From: Eubacterium sp. AF22-8LB
Lineage (GTDB): Bacteria; Bacillota_I; Bacilli_A; Erysipelotrichales; Erysipelotrichaceae
DNA: 64,000 nucleotides
Assembly (NCBI RefSeq): GCF_003458715.1
Contig: NZ_QRVI01000012.1
Location: 7,715 to 71,714, forward strand
Reading direction: 5' to 3'
Below the pieces are notes generated by a model. The model saw nothing but the letters and a program-made list of their open reading frames with translations, did not search any database and was not told where the DNA came from. Each line of letters opens with the position of its first letter. Position 1 is the stretch's first letter. Of the stretch, positions 8,382-17,065 are shown piece after piece. Made by a program: the position numbers and the translations under genes.

Positions 8382-8410
8382 AGTCTAGTCCTTTAAATAG
8401 GGGATGTCAA
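8382..8410 (-). promoter_or_regulatory. Sigma-A promoter for thiolase (7127-8332)
   Basis: Minus strand TTGACA (8410-8405), 17-bp spacer, TAGACT (8387-8382). The -35 is a perfect consensus. Transcription would begin about 45 bases before the thiolase start. Confidence 0.75.
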
Positions 8411-8480
8411 CCACTTGTTTATAATTTCACATGCTAAAAATGCTCAATATATATTAATAAGATAAAGCTTATTGAACAAT

Positions 8481-8498
8481 TTGTTAAAATATTAACAA
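8481..8498. promoter_or_regulatory. Rex-type operator
   Basis: TTGTTAAAATATTAACAA is a perfect match to the Rex consensus TTGTTAAnnnnTTAACAA. It lies 6 bp upstream of the -35 of the bcd operon and between the two divergent promoters. Rex is the NADH-sensing repressor of Gram-positive fermentation genes, which fits a butyrate operon that consumes NADH. The match is seen directly; the regulator itself is not in this window. Confidence 0.88.
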
Positions 8499-8503
8499 AA
8501 GCA

Positions 8504-8532
8504 TTGACGAGGTCGAAAAAAGTATGTAGAAT
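8504..8532 (+). promoter_or_regulatory. Sigma-A promoter of the bcd-etf-hbd-crt operon
   Basis: TTGACG (8504-8509), 17-bp spacer, TAGAAT (8527-8532), about 90 bases upstream of bcd. Directly adjacent to the Rex operator. Confidence 0.8.
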
Positions 8533-8621
8533 ATGACTGTGTGAAAAGTTTAACATACTTTCTCATGCTATCGATGTCCTAATTCGAATAGTTCAAAAAA
8601 CTGGAAAGGAGAACTTCATTT

Positions 8622-9761
8622 ATGGATTTCAATTTAACAGAACAACAATTAATGATGCAAAAGTTGTTCAGAGAAGTTGCGCAAAACGAAGTAAAAGAAA
8701 ACGCAGCGGATGTTGACGAAAACGAAAGATTCCCTAAGGAATCTGTAGAAGTGATGCGTCAAGCAAAAATGCTTGGTATTCCTTATTCTCGTGAATACGG
8801 AGGAGCTGGCGCAGATTATTTATGCTACATTTTAGCAATTGAAGAATTGTCTAAAACATGTGCTACTAGTGGTGTAGTTTTATCAGCTCACACTTCATTA
8901 GGTACTTGGCCTATTGCTCAGTTCGGTACTGAAGAACAAAAACAAAGATTTTTAACAGATCTTTGCACAGGTAAGAAATTAGCTGCATTCGGTTTAACTG
9001 AACCAAACGCAGGTACAGATGCTGCTGGACAACAAACAACAGCTGTATTAGATGGTGACGAATATGTTATCAATGGTACAAAAATCTTCATTACAAATGC
9101 TGGAGAAGCTGATGTATATGTAATTTTTGCCATGACAGACAAAACTAAAGGAACACGTGGAATTTCTGCTTTCATTCTTGAAAAAGGAACTCCAGGATTC
9201 ACATTCGGTCTTCACGAAAAGAAATTAGGTATTCGTGGATCTGCTACATGTGAATTAATCTTCAATAATGTACGTATTCCAAAAGAAAACTTATTAGGAA
9301 AAGAAGGTATGGGATTCAAGATTGCCATGCAGACACTTGATGGTGGACGTATTGGTATCGCAGCTCAAGCATTAGGTATTGCTCAAGGTGCTATCGACGA
9401 AGCTGTTGCTTATGTAAAACAACGTAAACAATTTGGTCGTCCAATTGCTAAATTCCAAAATACTCAATTCCAATTAGCTGATATGCAAACAAAAACAGAT
9501 GCAGCTCGTTGGTTAGTATATTCTGCAGCTACTGCTAAACAAGAAGGTCGTCCTTATACTCAATTAGCTGCTGAAGCAAAATTATTTGCTGCTGAAACAG
9601 CTATGGAAATTACAACTAAGGCTATCCAATTATTAGGTGGATACGGATATACTCGTGACTTACCAGTAGAAAGAATGTTTAGAGATGCTAAGATCACTGA
9701 AATCTACGAAGGTACTTCAGAAGTACAACGTATGGTCATCTCTGGCGCAATGTTGAAGTAA
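8622..9761 (+). CDS. bcd: Butyryl-CoA dehydrogenase
   Basis: FAD-dependent acyl-CoA dehydrogenase of 379 residues that reduces crotonyl-CoA to butyryl-CoA with electrons from EtfAB. Signatures: FGLTEPNAGTD (FAD binding), GIRGSATCEL, LGGYGYTRDLPVERMFRD, and the catalytic glutamate near residue 363 in YEGTSEVQR. First gene of the operon; etfB and etfA follow at once, as expected for the Bcd-Etf complex that in anaerobes couples crotonyl-CoA reduction to ferredoxin reduction (known of the family, not shown here). Strong ribosome site GAAAGGAG. Confidence 0.95.
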   Translation: MDFNLTEQQLMMQKLFREVAQNEVKENAADVDENERFPKESVEVMRQAKMLGIPYSREYGGAGADYLCYILAIEELSKTCATSGVVLSAHTSLGTWPIAQFGTEEQKQRFLTDLCTGKKLAAFGLTEPNAGTDAAGQQTTAVLDGDEYVINGTKIFITNAGEADVYVIFAMTDKTKGTRGISAFILEKGTPGFTFGLHEKKLGIRGSATCELIFNNVRIPKENLLGKEGMGFKIAMQTLDGGRIGIAAQALGIAQGAIDEAVAYVKQRKQFGRPIAKFQNTQFQLADMQTKTDAARWLVYSAATAKQEGRPYTQLAAEAKLFAAETAMEITTKAIQLLGGYGYTRDLPVERMFRDAKITEIYEGTSEVQRMVISGAMLK

Positions 9762-9781
9762 GAAAGGAATTGGTGTTGAAA

Positions 9782-10576
9782 ATGAAAATCGTTGTTTTAG
9801 AAAAACAAGTTCCGGATTCAACTGAAATCACAGTTGATAAAAAAACTGGTGCGTTAATTCGTGACGGTGTACCTGCAATCACAAACCCTGATGATTTAGC
9901 TGGTTTGGAAGCTGCATTGGAATTAAAAGACAAAAACCCTGACACTGAAGTTGTTGTAATGACAATGGGATTACCTAAAGCTGCTGAAATGTTAAAAGAA
10001 GGCGTTGCTATGGGTGCTGACAAAGGTGTTTTATTAACTGACCGTGTATTAGGTGGATCTGATACATGTGCTACAAGTATCGCTTTAGCTGCTGCTTTGA
10101 AAAAAGTAGGATTCGATTTAGTAATCGCTGGTCGCCAAGCTATCGATGGTGATACTGCTCAGGTAGGACCTCAAACTGCTGAACGTTTGGATATTCCTCA
10201 AATTACTTATGTAGATGAAATCTTAGAAGTAAAAGAAGATACAATCACAGTAAAACGTTCATTAGAAGATGTTGAACAAATCGTAACTGCTAAGTTGCCA
10301 TGTGTTATCACAACATTATCTGGAATGAACAAACCTCGTTACATGCAATGTGACAATATCGTTGACTTATGTAAAGAAGACAAGATCGAAGTTTTAACAA
10401 ATGCTGAATTAGGAATCGATCCAGAAACAGTTGGTTTCAAGGGTTCTCCTACATCAGTTAAAACTACTTTCACTAAAGACGTAACTGATAAAACAGAAGT
10501 ATTCACATTGTCTGAGCAGGAAACTGCAGATATGATTGCTAAAACATTGAAAGAAAAGCAAATCATTACAAAGTAG
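9782..10576 (+). CDS. etfB: Electron transfer flavoprotein beta subunit
   Basis: 264 residues starting MKIVVLEKQVPDSTEITVD, the usual EtfB opening. It carries the AMP/FAD-binding region of the small Etf subunit (AIDGDTAQVGPQTAERLDIPQITYV). The ATG at 9782 is chosen by family alignment. The ribosome site AAAGGA is 13 bases away from it but only 7 from an in-frame TTG at 9776, so initiation at 9776 (two extra residues) is possible. Confidence 0.93.
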   Translation: MKIVVLEKQVPDSTEITVDKKTGALIRDGVPAITNPDDLAGLEAALELKDKNPDTEVVVMTMGLPKAAEMLKEGVAMGADKGVLLTDRVLGGSDTCATSIALAAALKKVGFDLVIAGRQAIDGDTAQVGPQTAERLDIPQITYVDEILEVKEDTITVKRSLEDVEQIVTAKLPCVITTLSGMNKPRYMQCDNIVDLCKEDKIEVLTNAELGIDPETVGFKGSPTSVKTTFTKDVTDKTEVFTLSEQETADMIAKTLKEKQIITK

Positions 10577-10591
10577 GGAGGATGAAGTAGA

Positions 10592-11623
10592 ATGGCTCGA
10601 TTTGAAGAATATAAAGATATCTTCGTTTTCGTTGAACAAGAAAACGGAAACATTGCAGAAGTAAGTTATGAACTTATTTCAGAAGCAAGAAAACTAGTTG
10701 CTTCTATCCCTGAATTTGGATACAAAGTAGTTGGTGTATTGCTTGGAGAAAATGTAAAAGAAAAAGCTCAAGAAGTTATTAGTCATGGAGCTGACAAAGT
10801 AATCGTTGTTGATGATGCTTTATTAAAAGACTATTCAACTCAATTCTATGCAGATGCTTTAACACAAGTTGTTTTAGCTCACAAACCAGATTCAATGTTA
10901 ACTGGTGCCACTCCTTTAGGACGTGACTTAGCACCACGTGTAGCTGCTCGTTTAAACGTTGGTCTTACTGCAGATGCTACTAAGATCGAAGTTGACTTAG
11001 AATATGCTAAAGAAACTGGTGAATCATTATTAGACGTAACTCGTCCTACATTCGGTGGTAACTTATTTGGTACAATCGTATGTAAAGACACTCGTCCACA
11101 GATGGCTACAATCAGACCAAAAGTATTTGAATTAGCTCCAACAGATGCTAGCCGTACTGGTGAAGTTGAAGAATTCAAACCAACTTGGAGAACTACAGAT
11201 CCTCAAGTATTCGTAGAAAAAGTTATTGAAAAAGTTAAAGCAGATGTAGATATCACTAAAGCTAACATCTTAGTAGGTGCTGGTCGTGGTGCTGAAAATT
11301 GCTTAGACGTACTTCAAAAAGTAGCTGACGAATTAGGTGGTGTAGTTTGCTGTACACGTGCCGTTGTTGAAGATGGATTCTTAGACAAAGATCGTCAGGT
11401 TGGTCAAACAGGTAAAACTGTACGTCCTTCATTATATATCGCTTGCGGTATTTCAGGAGCCGTACAACACTGTGCAGGTATGGATAAATCAGATTTGATT
11501 ATCTCTATCAACCGTGACCCTCAAGCAGAAATCTTCAATATTTCTAACATGGGATTCGTTGGTGACTGTGCTACAGTATTACCTTTATTAGTAGAATCAA
11601 TTAAAGCTGCAAAAGCTGAATAA
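10592..11623 (+). CDS. etfA: Electron transfer flavoprotein alpha subunit
   Basis: 343-residue EtfA, partner of EtfB. The C-terminal FAD-binding domain has the expected VGAGRGAEN, VGQTGKTVRPSLYIACGISGAVQH and MGFVGDCATVLPLL motifs. Ribosome site GGGAGG about 10 bases before the ATG. Third gene of the butyrate operon. Confidence 0.95.
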   Translation: MARFEEYKDIFVFVEQENGNIAEVSYELISEARKLVASIPEFGYKVVGVLLGENVKEKAQEVISHGADKVIVVDDALLKDYSTQFYADALTQVVLAHKPDSMLTGATPLGRDLAPRVAARLNVGLTADATKIEVDLEYAKETGESLLDVTRPTFGGNLFGTIVCKDTRPQMATIRPKVFELAPTDASRTGEVEEFKPTWRTTDPQVFVEKVIEKVKADVDITKANILVGAGRGAENCLDVLQKVADELGGVVCCTRAVVEDGFLDKDRQVGQTGKTVRPSLYIACGISGAVQHCAGMDKSDLIISINRDPQAEIFNISNMGFVGDCATVLPLLVESIKAAKAE

Positions 11624-11642
11624 TAAAAAGGAGCAAAACGAA

Positions 11643-12479
11643 ATGAAAAATGTAGGTGTTATTGGTGCTGGAACAATGGGGCAAGGTATTGCCAATGCAT
11701 TTGCTACAGCTGGTTACAATGTAACTGTATGTGATATTAAAATCGAATGGGCACAAAATGGTATCAACAAAATTGGTGCTAAATTAGATAAATTAGTATC
11801 TCGTGAAAAAATTACTGCAGAAAAAGCAGAAGGTATTAAAGCTAACTTAACAGCTGGTGAATACAAAGATTTAGCTGATTGTGATTTAATCGTTGAAGCT
11901 GTTCTTGAAAAAATGGAAATCAAAAAAGACTTATTTAAGACTTTAGATGAAATCTGTAAAGAAGACTGCATCTTCGGAACAAACACTTCAAGTTTAAGTG
12001 TTACTGAAATCGCTAACGGAATCAAACACAACGTTATCGGTATGCACTTCTTCAACCCTGCTGATCGTATGAAATTAGTAGAAGTTATCTCTGGTGAAAA
12101 CACTCCAGTTGAAACTAAAGAAGCTATTATCGAATGCTCTAAATCATTAGGAAAAACTCCTGTTGAAGTTGCTGAAGGACCTGGATTCGTTGTTAACCGT
12201 ATCTTGATTCCTATGATTAATGAAGCTTGCTTCATTTACCAAGAAGGATTGGCTAGTGTTGAAGATATCGATACAGCTATGAAACTTGGAGCTAACCACC
12301 CAATGGGACCGTTGGCTTTGGGTGACTTAATTGGATTAGATATCGTTTTAGATGTAATGGAAGTATTATATACTGAAACTGGAGATCCTAAATATCGTCC
12401 ATGTACATTATTAAAGAAAATGGTTCGTGCTGGAAAATTAGGTCAAAAAACTAAACAAGGATTCTACAGCTACAACTAG
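11643..12479 (+). CDS. hbd: 3-hydroxybutyryl-CoA dehydrogenase
   Basis: NAD(P)H-dependent reduction of acetoacetyl-CoA to 3-hydroxybutyryl-CoA. 278 residues: Rossmann motif GAGTMGQGIANAFA at the N-terminus, the catalytic region GMHFFNPADRMKLVEVI with its histidine, and the C-terminal dimerisation domain (NHPMGPLALGDLIGLD). Followed by a terminator-like hairpin before crt. Confidence 0.95.
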   Translation: MKNVGVIGAGTMGQGIANAFATAGYNVTVCDIKIEWAQNGINKIGAKLDKLVSREKITAEKAEGIKANLTAGEYKDLADCDLIVEAVLEKMEIKKDLFKTLDEICKEDCIFGTNTSSLSVTEIANGIKHNVIGMHFFNPADRMKLVEVISGENTPVETKEAIIECSKSLGKTPVEVAEGPGFVVNRILIPMINEACFIYQEGLASVEDIDTAMKLGANHPMGPLALGDLIGLDIVLDVMEVLYTETGDPKYRPCTLLKKMVRAGKLGQKTKQGFYSYN

Positions 12480-12489
12480 TGAAATAACT

Positions 12490-12520
12490 AAAGTGAAACA
12501 CTCGTTGTTTCACTTTTTAT
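12490..12520 (+). terminator. Intra-operon terminator between hbd and crt
   Basis: AAAGTGAAACA and TGTTTCACTTT form an 11-bp perfect stem (12490-12500 with 12506-12516) followed by TTTTTATTAAT. It lies within the operon, so it probably gives partial termination or 3' protection of the upstream mRNA. Confidence 0.75.
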
Positions 12521-12542
12521 TAATATTTAGAGGAGAAAAATC

Positions 12543-13322
12543 ATGGAAAACGTTTTATTAGAAAAACAAGGACACGTATCAATTATCACAATCAACCGTG
12601 AAAAAGCATTAAACGCATTATCAACAGCTGTATTAAATGACTTAGAAGAAGCTGTAAACACAGTAAAAGCTGATAAAGATACTTACTGTGTAGTTATCAC
12701 AGGTGCTGGAAGTAAATCTTTCGTTGCGGGTGCAGATATTGCTGAAATGAAAGACAAAACTGTTGAGGAAGCTGCTGAATATGGAGCTTATGGAAACAAA
12801 ATCTTCCGTCAAATCGAAACTTTACACTGCCCAGTTATCGCAGCAGTTAACGGTTTTGCATTAGGTGGAGGATGCGAATTAAGCATGGCATGTGACATTC
12901 GTATTGCTGCTGAAAACGCAATCTTTGGACAACCAGAAGTAGGATTAGGAATCACTCCTGGATTTGGTGGAACTCAACGTTTAGCTCGTTTAGTACCTGC
13001 AGGAATCGCTAAAGAAATGATCTTTACAGCTCGTAACATCAAAGCTGACAAAGCATTAGCAATCGGATTAGTAAATGCGGTAGTTCCTCAAGAAGAATTA
13101 ATGGCAACTGCATTAAAGATGGCGAATGGAATCTGCAAAAATGCTCCAATTGCTGTTGCACAATCTAAAAAAGCTATCAATGCTGGACTTCAAACAGATA
13201 TAGATTCAGCTATCGCAATCGAAGTAAAAGATTTCTCTGATTGCTTCGCTACAGAAGACCAGACTTATGGTATGGAATGCTTCGTAAATAAAGTAAAAGA
13301 AAAAGAATTTAAAAACAAATAA
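12543..13322 (+). CDS. crt: 3-hydroxybutyryl-CoA dehydratase (crotonase)
   Basis: Enoyl-CoA hydratase family, 259 residues, dehydrating 3-hydroxybutyryl-CoA to crotonyl-CoA. Visible features: oxyanion-hole segment SFVAGADIAEM, the NGFALGGGCELSMACDIRIA block and the second glutamate in FGQPEVGLGITPGFGGTQRL. Strong ribosome site AGGAG. It lies after the intra-operon hairpin and 18 bases before the CoA-transferase gene. Confidence 0.94.
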   Translation: MENVLLEKQGHVSIITINREKALNALSTAVLNDLEEAVNTVKADKDTYCVVITGAGSKSFVAGADIAEMKDKTVEEAAEYGAYGNKIFRQIETLHCPVIAAVNGFALGGGCELSMACDIRIAAENAIFGQPEVGLGITPGFGGTQRLARLVPAGIAKEMIFTARNIKADKALAIGLVNAVVPQEELMATALKMANGICKNAPIAVAQSKKAINAGLQTDIDSAIAIEVKDFSDCFATEDQTYGMECFVNKVKEKEFKNK

Positions 13323-13340
13323 TTTGAAAGGAAGATTTAA

Positions 13341-14891
13341 ATGTCAAAAGTAATGTCAGCCCAAGAAGCTATCAGCATGATTAAAGATGGCGACAAAATT
13401 GGTGTTGGTGGATTTATCGGAATGGGCCACCCTCAAGAATTAAGTGTTGCCATTGAAAAGAGCTTTTTGGAAACAGGACATCCTAGAGATTTAACAGTAA
13501 TGTTCTCTGCTGGTGTAGGAGATGGAACACCAGATTTAGGATTGAACCACATGGGCCACGAAGGATTGTTAAAAAGAATCATTGGTGGTCACTGGGGATT
13601 GATTCCAACATTCCAAAAATTAGTTTTTGAAAATAAAGTAGAAGGATATAACTTACCACTTGGAACAATCAGTTTGATGTTCCGTGAAATTGCAGGACAC
13701 CGTCCAGGTGTTATCACTAAAATCGGTTTGAAAACATTCATTGACCCACGTTTAGAAGGTGCGAAGATGAATGAACGTACAAAAGAAGATTTAGTTGAAC
13801 TAATCAATATGGATGGAGAAGAATGGTTACGTTATAAATCATTCCCACTAGATATTGCCTTAATTCGTGGTACATATGCAGATGAAGATGGAAACTGCTC
13901 AATGTGTAAAGAAGCAGCTACATTAGATTCAATCAGTATCGCCCAAGCTGTTAAAAACAGTGGTGGTAAAGTTATTTTACAGGTAGAAAAAATTGTTGAA
14001 CGTGGTTCATTAAAACCAATGGATGTTAAGATTCCAGGAATTTATGTTGATGCGATTGTTGTTGCAGAACCAGAAAATCACTGGCAAACATATTCAGATC
14101 CATACAATCCATCGTTCTGTGGAGAAATCCGTGTACCAGTAGATTCAATTGAACCTATGCCATTAAATGCACGTAAGGTTGTATGCCGTCGTGCTGCTAT
14201 GGAATTAGATCCAGCTGCAGTTATCAACTTAGGAATTGGTATGCCAGAAGGTATTGCCAATGTTGCCAATGAAGAGGGTCTTCCAGGACTTAAGATGACT
14301 GTAGAAGCCGGAGGAATTGGTGGTGTTCCAATGAACGGTACTGCCTTTGGTGCTTGTACAAATCCAGACGCAATCATCGACCAGACATACCAGTTTGACT
14401 TCTATGATGGTGGTGGATTAGATCAAGCCTTCTTAGGACTTGCAGAATGTGATGCGAAAGGTGATATCAACGTATCTCGTTTCGGACCTAAAATTGCCGG
14501 ATGTGGTGGATTTATTAATATCACACAAACTTCACCAGTTGTTGTTTATTGTGGAACATTCACAGCTAAAGGTTTAAAAGAAACTGTTGGTAATGGTAAA
14601 TTGACAATTAATCAAGAAGGTCAAATCAAGAAATTTAAAAATCACATTGAACAGGTTACATTCTCAGCTGAATACGCAAATCAAACAGGTCAAAAGGTCT
14701 TGTATATCACTGAGCGTGCCGTATTTAAATTAATTGATGGTAAATTAACATTGATTGAAATCGCACCAGGTGTAGATCTTCAAAAAGATGTATTAGACCA
14801 AATGGAATTCAAACCATATATCGCTGAAGATTTGAAGTTGATGGATGCACGTCTATTTACTGACGAAATCATGGGATTAAAAGAAGAATAA
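13341..14891 (+). CDS. Acyl-CoA:acetate CoA-transferase (propionate CoA-transferase/YdiF family)
   Basis: Class I CoA-transferase with both halves fused in 516 residues. The catalytic glutamate is near residue 322 in VEAGGIGGVPMNG, and the N-terminal half carries GDKIGVGGFIGMGHP. As the last gene of the operon and with no phosphotransbutyrylase/butyrate kinase beside it, it is the natural candidate to exchange CoA from butyryl-CoA to acetate, releasing butyrate. Length and motif place it with Pct/YdiF rather than with the about 450-residue But enzymes. Substrate is inference. Confidence 0.85.
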   Translation: MSKVMSAQEAISMIKDGDKIGVGGFIGMGHPQELSVAIEKSFLETGHPRDLTVMFSAGVGDGTPDLGLNHMGHEGLLKRIIGGHWGLIPTFQKLVFENKVEGYNLPLGTISLMFREIAGHRPGVITKIGLKTFIDPRLEGAKMNERTKEDLVELINMDGEEWLRYKSFPLDIALIRGTYADEDGNCSMCKEAATLDSISIAQAVKNSGGKVILQVEKIVERGSLKPMDVKIPGIYVDAIVVAEPENHWQTYSDPYNPSFCGEIRVPVDSIEPMPLNARKVVCRRAAMELDPAAVINLGIGMPEGIANVANEEGLPGLKMTVEAGGIGGVPMNGTAFGACTNPDAIIDQTYQFDFYDGGGLDQAFLGLAECDAKGDINVSRFGPKIAGCGGFINITQTSPVVVYCGTFTAKGLKETVGNGKLTINQEGQIKKFKNHIEQVTFSAEYANQTGQKVLYITERAVFKLIDGKLTLIEIAPGVDLQKDVLDQMEFKPYIAEDLKLMDARLFTDEIMGLKEE

Positions 14892-14896
14892 AAGCT

Positions 14897-14922
14897 AAAA
14901 CAGGTCAAATGACCTGTTTTTG
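14897..14922 (+). terminator. Terminator of the butyrate operon
   Basis: AAAACAGGTCA, loop AAT, then GACCTGTTTTTGT: a 10-bp stem with a T run right after the CoA-transferase stop. Confidence 0.9.
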
Positions 14923-14951
14923 TGTTAAAATGGTTTTGGGAGTTGATATAA

Positions 14952-15989
14952 ATGTTATTTTTTAGAAATGATTATGGTCAAGGCTGCATTCCTGAAATTA
15001 TGGAATATATGAATACCACAAATGGCCGTTCTTTTACTGGATATGGTATGGATGAAATTTGTCAAAACGCAAAGGAAGCTATTAAAAAACATATTCCAGA
15101 TTATGATGTCGATGTTCACTTTTTAGTTGGAGGCACCATCACCAACCAAACAATCATCAAAGCATGTTTAAAACCATTTGAAGCTGTGATTGCCTGTGAT
15201 ACAGGACATATCGTAACACATGAAACAGGTGCTATTGAAGCTGTAGGACATAAAGTCATTCCTGTAAACAACTATGCAGGAAAAATAAATCCAGCTGATA
15301 TTCGTAAGGTGTTTGATGCACATATGCTTTCTTATGAACACATGGTTTATCCAAAAATGGTTTATATTTCGAATGCAACTGAATATGGTACTGTTTATAC
15401 ATTAGATGAATTAAAAGAAATTCGTCGTGTTTGTGATGAATTAGGTCTTTATTTAATGATGGATGGAGCTCGACTTGGTGTCGCTTTAGCAACCGTAGAT
15501 TACACACTTAATGATTTAGCAAATTTATGTGATGTATTCTATATTGGAGGAACAAAAAATGGTGCTTTAATAGGCGAAGCTGTTGTCATTACCAATCCTG
15601 CATTAAAGCCATATTTCCGTTTTGTGATGAAACAAAATGGTGCGATGCTTGCCAAAGGATGGTTATTAGGTATTCAATTTTTAGGTTTATTTGAACACGA
15701 TGCATTCTATAGTTATGCCAAACATTCTGTAGTATTAGCGCAACAGATTCAATCGAAACTTCAAAAACTAGGCTATGCCTTATTTATGAAGAGTGATACA
15801 AACCAGATTTTTGTCAATGTCACGAAGGAACAATATCAGTTCTTAAGTGAAAAGATTGATTTTGAAATCTGGGAAAAATGCGATGATCATTATGTCATTC
15901 GATTTGTGACAAGCTGGCATACTTCAAATGAAGAAGTAGAAGAGCTTTGTGACTATTTAGAGGCGGCCATCGAAAAAAAAGAAGAATAG
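14952..15989 (+). CDS. ltaE: Low-specificity L-threonine aldolase
   Basis: PLP-dependent fold-type I enzyme, 345 residues, cleaving L-threonine or L-allo-threonine to glycine and acetaldehyde. It opens MLFFRNDYGQGCIPEIMEYM; the cofactor region is seen in HFLVGGTITNQTIIKA and the PLP lysine in GGTKNGALIGEAVV. Ribosome site GGGAG 9 bases upstream. It stands alone between the butyrate terminator and a convergent minus-strand gene that ends 3 bases away. Confidence 0.88.
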   Translation: MLFFRNDYGQGCIPEIMEYMNTTNGRSFTGYGMDEICQNAKEAIKKHIPDYDVDVHFLVGGTITNQTIIKACLKPFEAVIACDTGHIVTHETGAIEAVGHKVIPVNNYAGKINPADIRKVFDAHMLSYEHMVYPKMVYISNATEYGTVYTLDELKEIRRVCDELGLYLMMDGARLGVALATVDYTLNDLANLCDVFYIGGTKNGALIGEAVVITNPALKPYFRFVMKQNGAMLAKGWLLGIQFLGLFEHDAFYSYAKHSVVLAQQIQSKLQKLGYALFMKSDTNQIFVNVTKEQYQFLSEKIDFEIWEKCDDHYVIRFVTSWHTSNEEVEELCDYLEAAIEKKEE

Positions 15990-15991
15990 TA

Positions 15992-17065
15992 TTATTCTAG
16001 ATTGGAACGATACGTCCAACCTAGTATACCATTCTTTTTGATTTGAACTTTATCTTGATAGGCGAAAACGATTTTAACAGTTTCGCCTTTTTTTAATGGA
16101 ATTTCATAGTTCGTATAATCAAATGCCTTTAAATCCTTGGTCACAAATTCATTTTCAACCCAAAAAGTTCGATGATTATATGGACAATACACCTTAGATT
16201 GTTTATCACTTTTTTCTAATATTTGAATTTGACCATGGTTCCAAGTTACAAAAAAGGGAATTTGCGTATGATATGAAACATCATGAATGACCTTTTTTTC
16301 TTCAAGCAGATCGCTTCTTTCCATACGTGTTGTCTTGCCTTCAAAGATTAAGGCGTTCAATTGTCCACCATGCTTCACAACATTTCCACCATCAATACTA
16401 TAAATATTGTGTTTGACATCATAAATAGGATCAAAAGAGGCGATATGCGAACAATATTCTGTCACAGGCATGTGTCCTACAACCACATTCTTTTTAAAGA
16501 CTTGATGCGTTTCTAAAAAGAAGGGGTGTGTTAAAACTTGTTTAAAATCTGTACCATAGTTATCATTTGATTCAATGCCGGCATGTACATAGATATGTTG
16601 ATCATCCTCTAATACGTGAGGCAAATCATTTAAGAAACATAATTCTTTTAAGTAATGTTTTCGTAATATCTGACAAATGTTTGATATGTCACAATCTTTG
16701 TTGATTTCAAGATGTAAGCTTTGAGCCATTTCATGAATCAAGCTTTCCTTACGAAAACCTAAAACATGCTTTAAAAAATTAAGGCGATACGAATATAAAA
16801 CATTTTTCGCTATAAAATCGCAGTTTCCCATAATACAATGTACATCCTGTGTTTGTACCTGATGCATAATGTAATGTAATGTTTCTAAGTTTTTTGGTCC
16901 TTTTTCAATGATGTCTCCTAATAGAATTAAACAGTCTTCATTGGGCTTATAATCAATCTTTATTAATAGCCTTTTATATAAGTCTAGATTACCATGAATA
17001 TCACTAATTACAATTTTGCGTTTAGACTTTGTATATAGCCTTTTAATCACGACATTTCGATTCAT
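15992..17065 (-). CDS. PPP-family metallophosphoesterase with C-terminal SH3-like tail
   Basis: 357 residues. The N-terminal two thirds is a calcineurin-like phosphatase of the PPP/ApaH/PrpE type: SDIHGN (metal ligands), GDIIEKG, GNCD, HAGIE and VVGHMP. The usual GNH(D/E) motif reads GNCD, so the histidine that normally acts as general acid is a cysteine; some YfcE-like phosphodiesterases also have GNCD. The last ~40 residues (KKGETVKIVFAYQDKVQIKK) resemble an SH3-type module. It overlaps the esterase gene by 4 bases and is the last gene of a four-gene set. The substrate (protein phosphate, dinucleotide or other phosphodiester) cannot be told. Confidence 0.75.
   Translation of the reverse strand: MNRNVVIKRLYTKSKRKIVISDIHGNLDLYKRLLIKIDYKPNEDCLILLGDIIEKGPKNLETLHYIMHQVQTQDVHCIMGNCDFIAKNVLYSYRLNFLKHVLGFRKESLIHEMAQSLHLEINKDCDISNICQILRKHYLKELCFLNDLPHVLEDDQHIYVHAGIESNDNYGTDFKQVLTHPFFLETHQVFKKNVVVGHMPVTEYCSHIASFDPIYDVKHNIYSIDGGNVVKHGGQLNALIFEGKTTRMERSDLLEEKKVIHDVSYHTQIPFFVTWNHGQIQILEKSDKQSKVYCPYNHRTFWVENEFVTKDLKAFDYTNYEIPLKKGETVKIVFAYQDKVQIKKNGILGWTYRSNLE

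Noticed and set aside
11714..12235. Minus-strand frame within hbd
   Set aside because: Antisense to a clear hbd gene with complete motifs; no signals.
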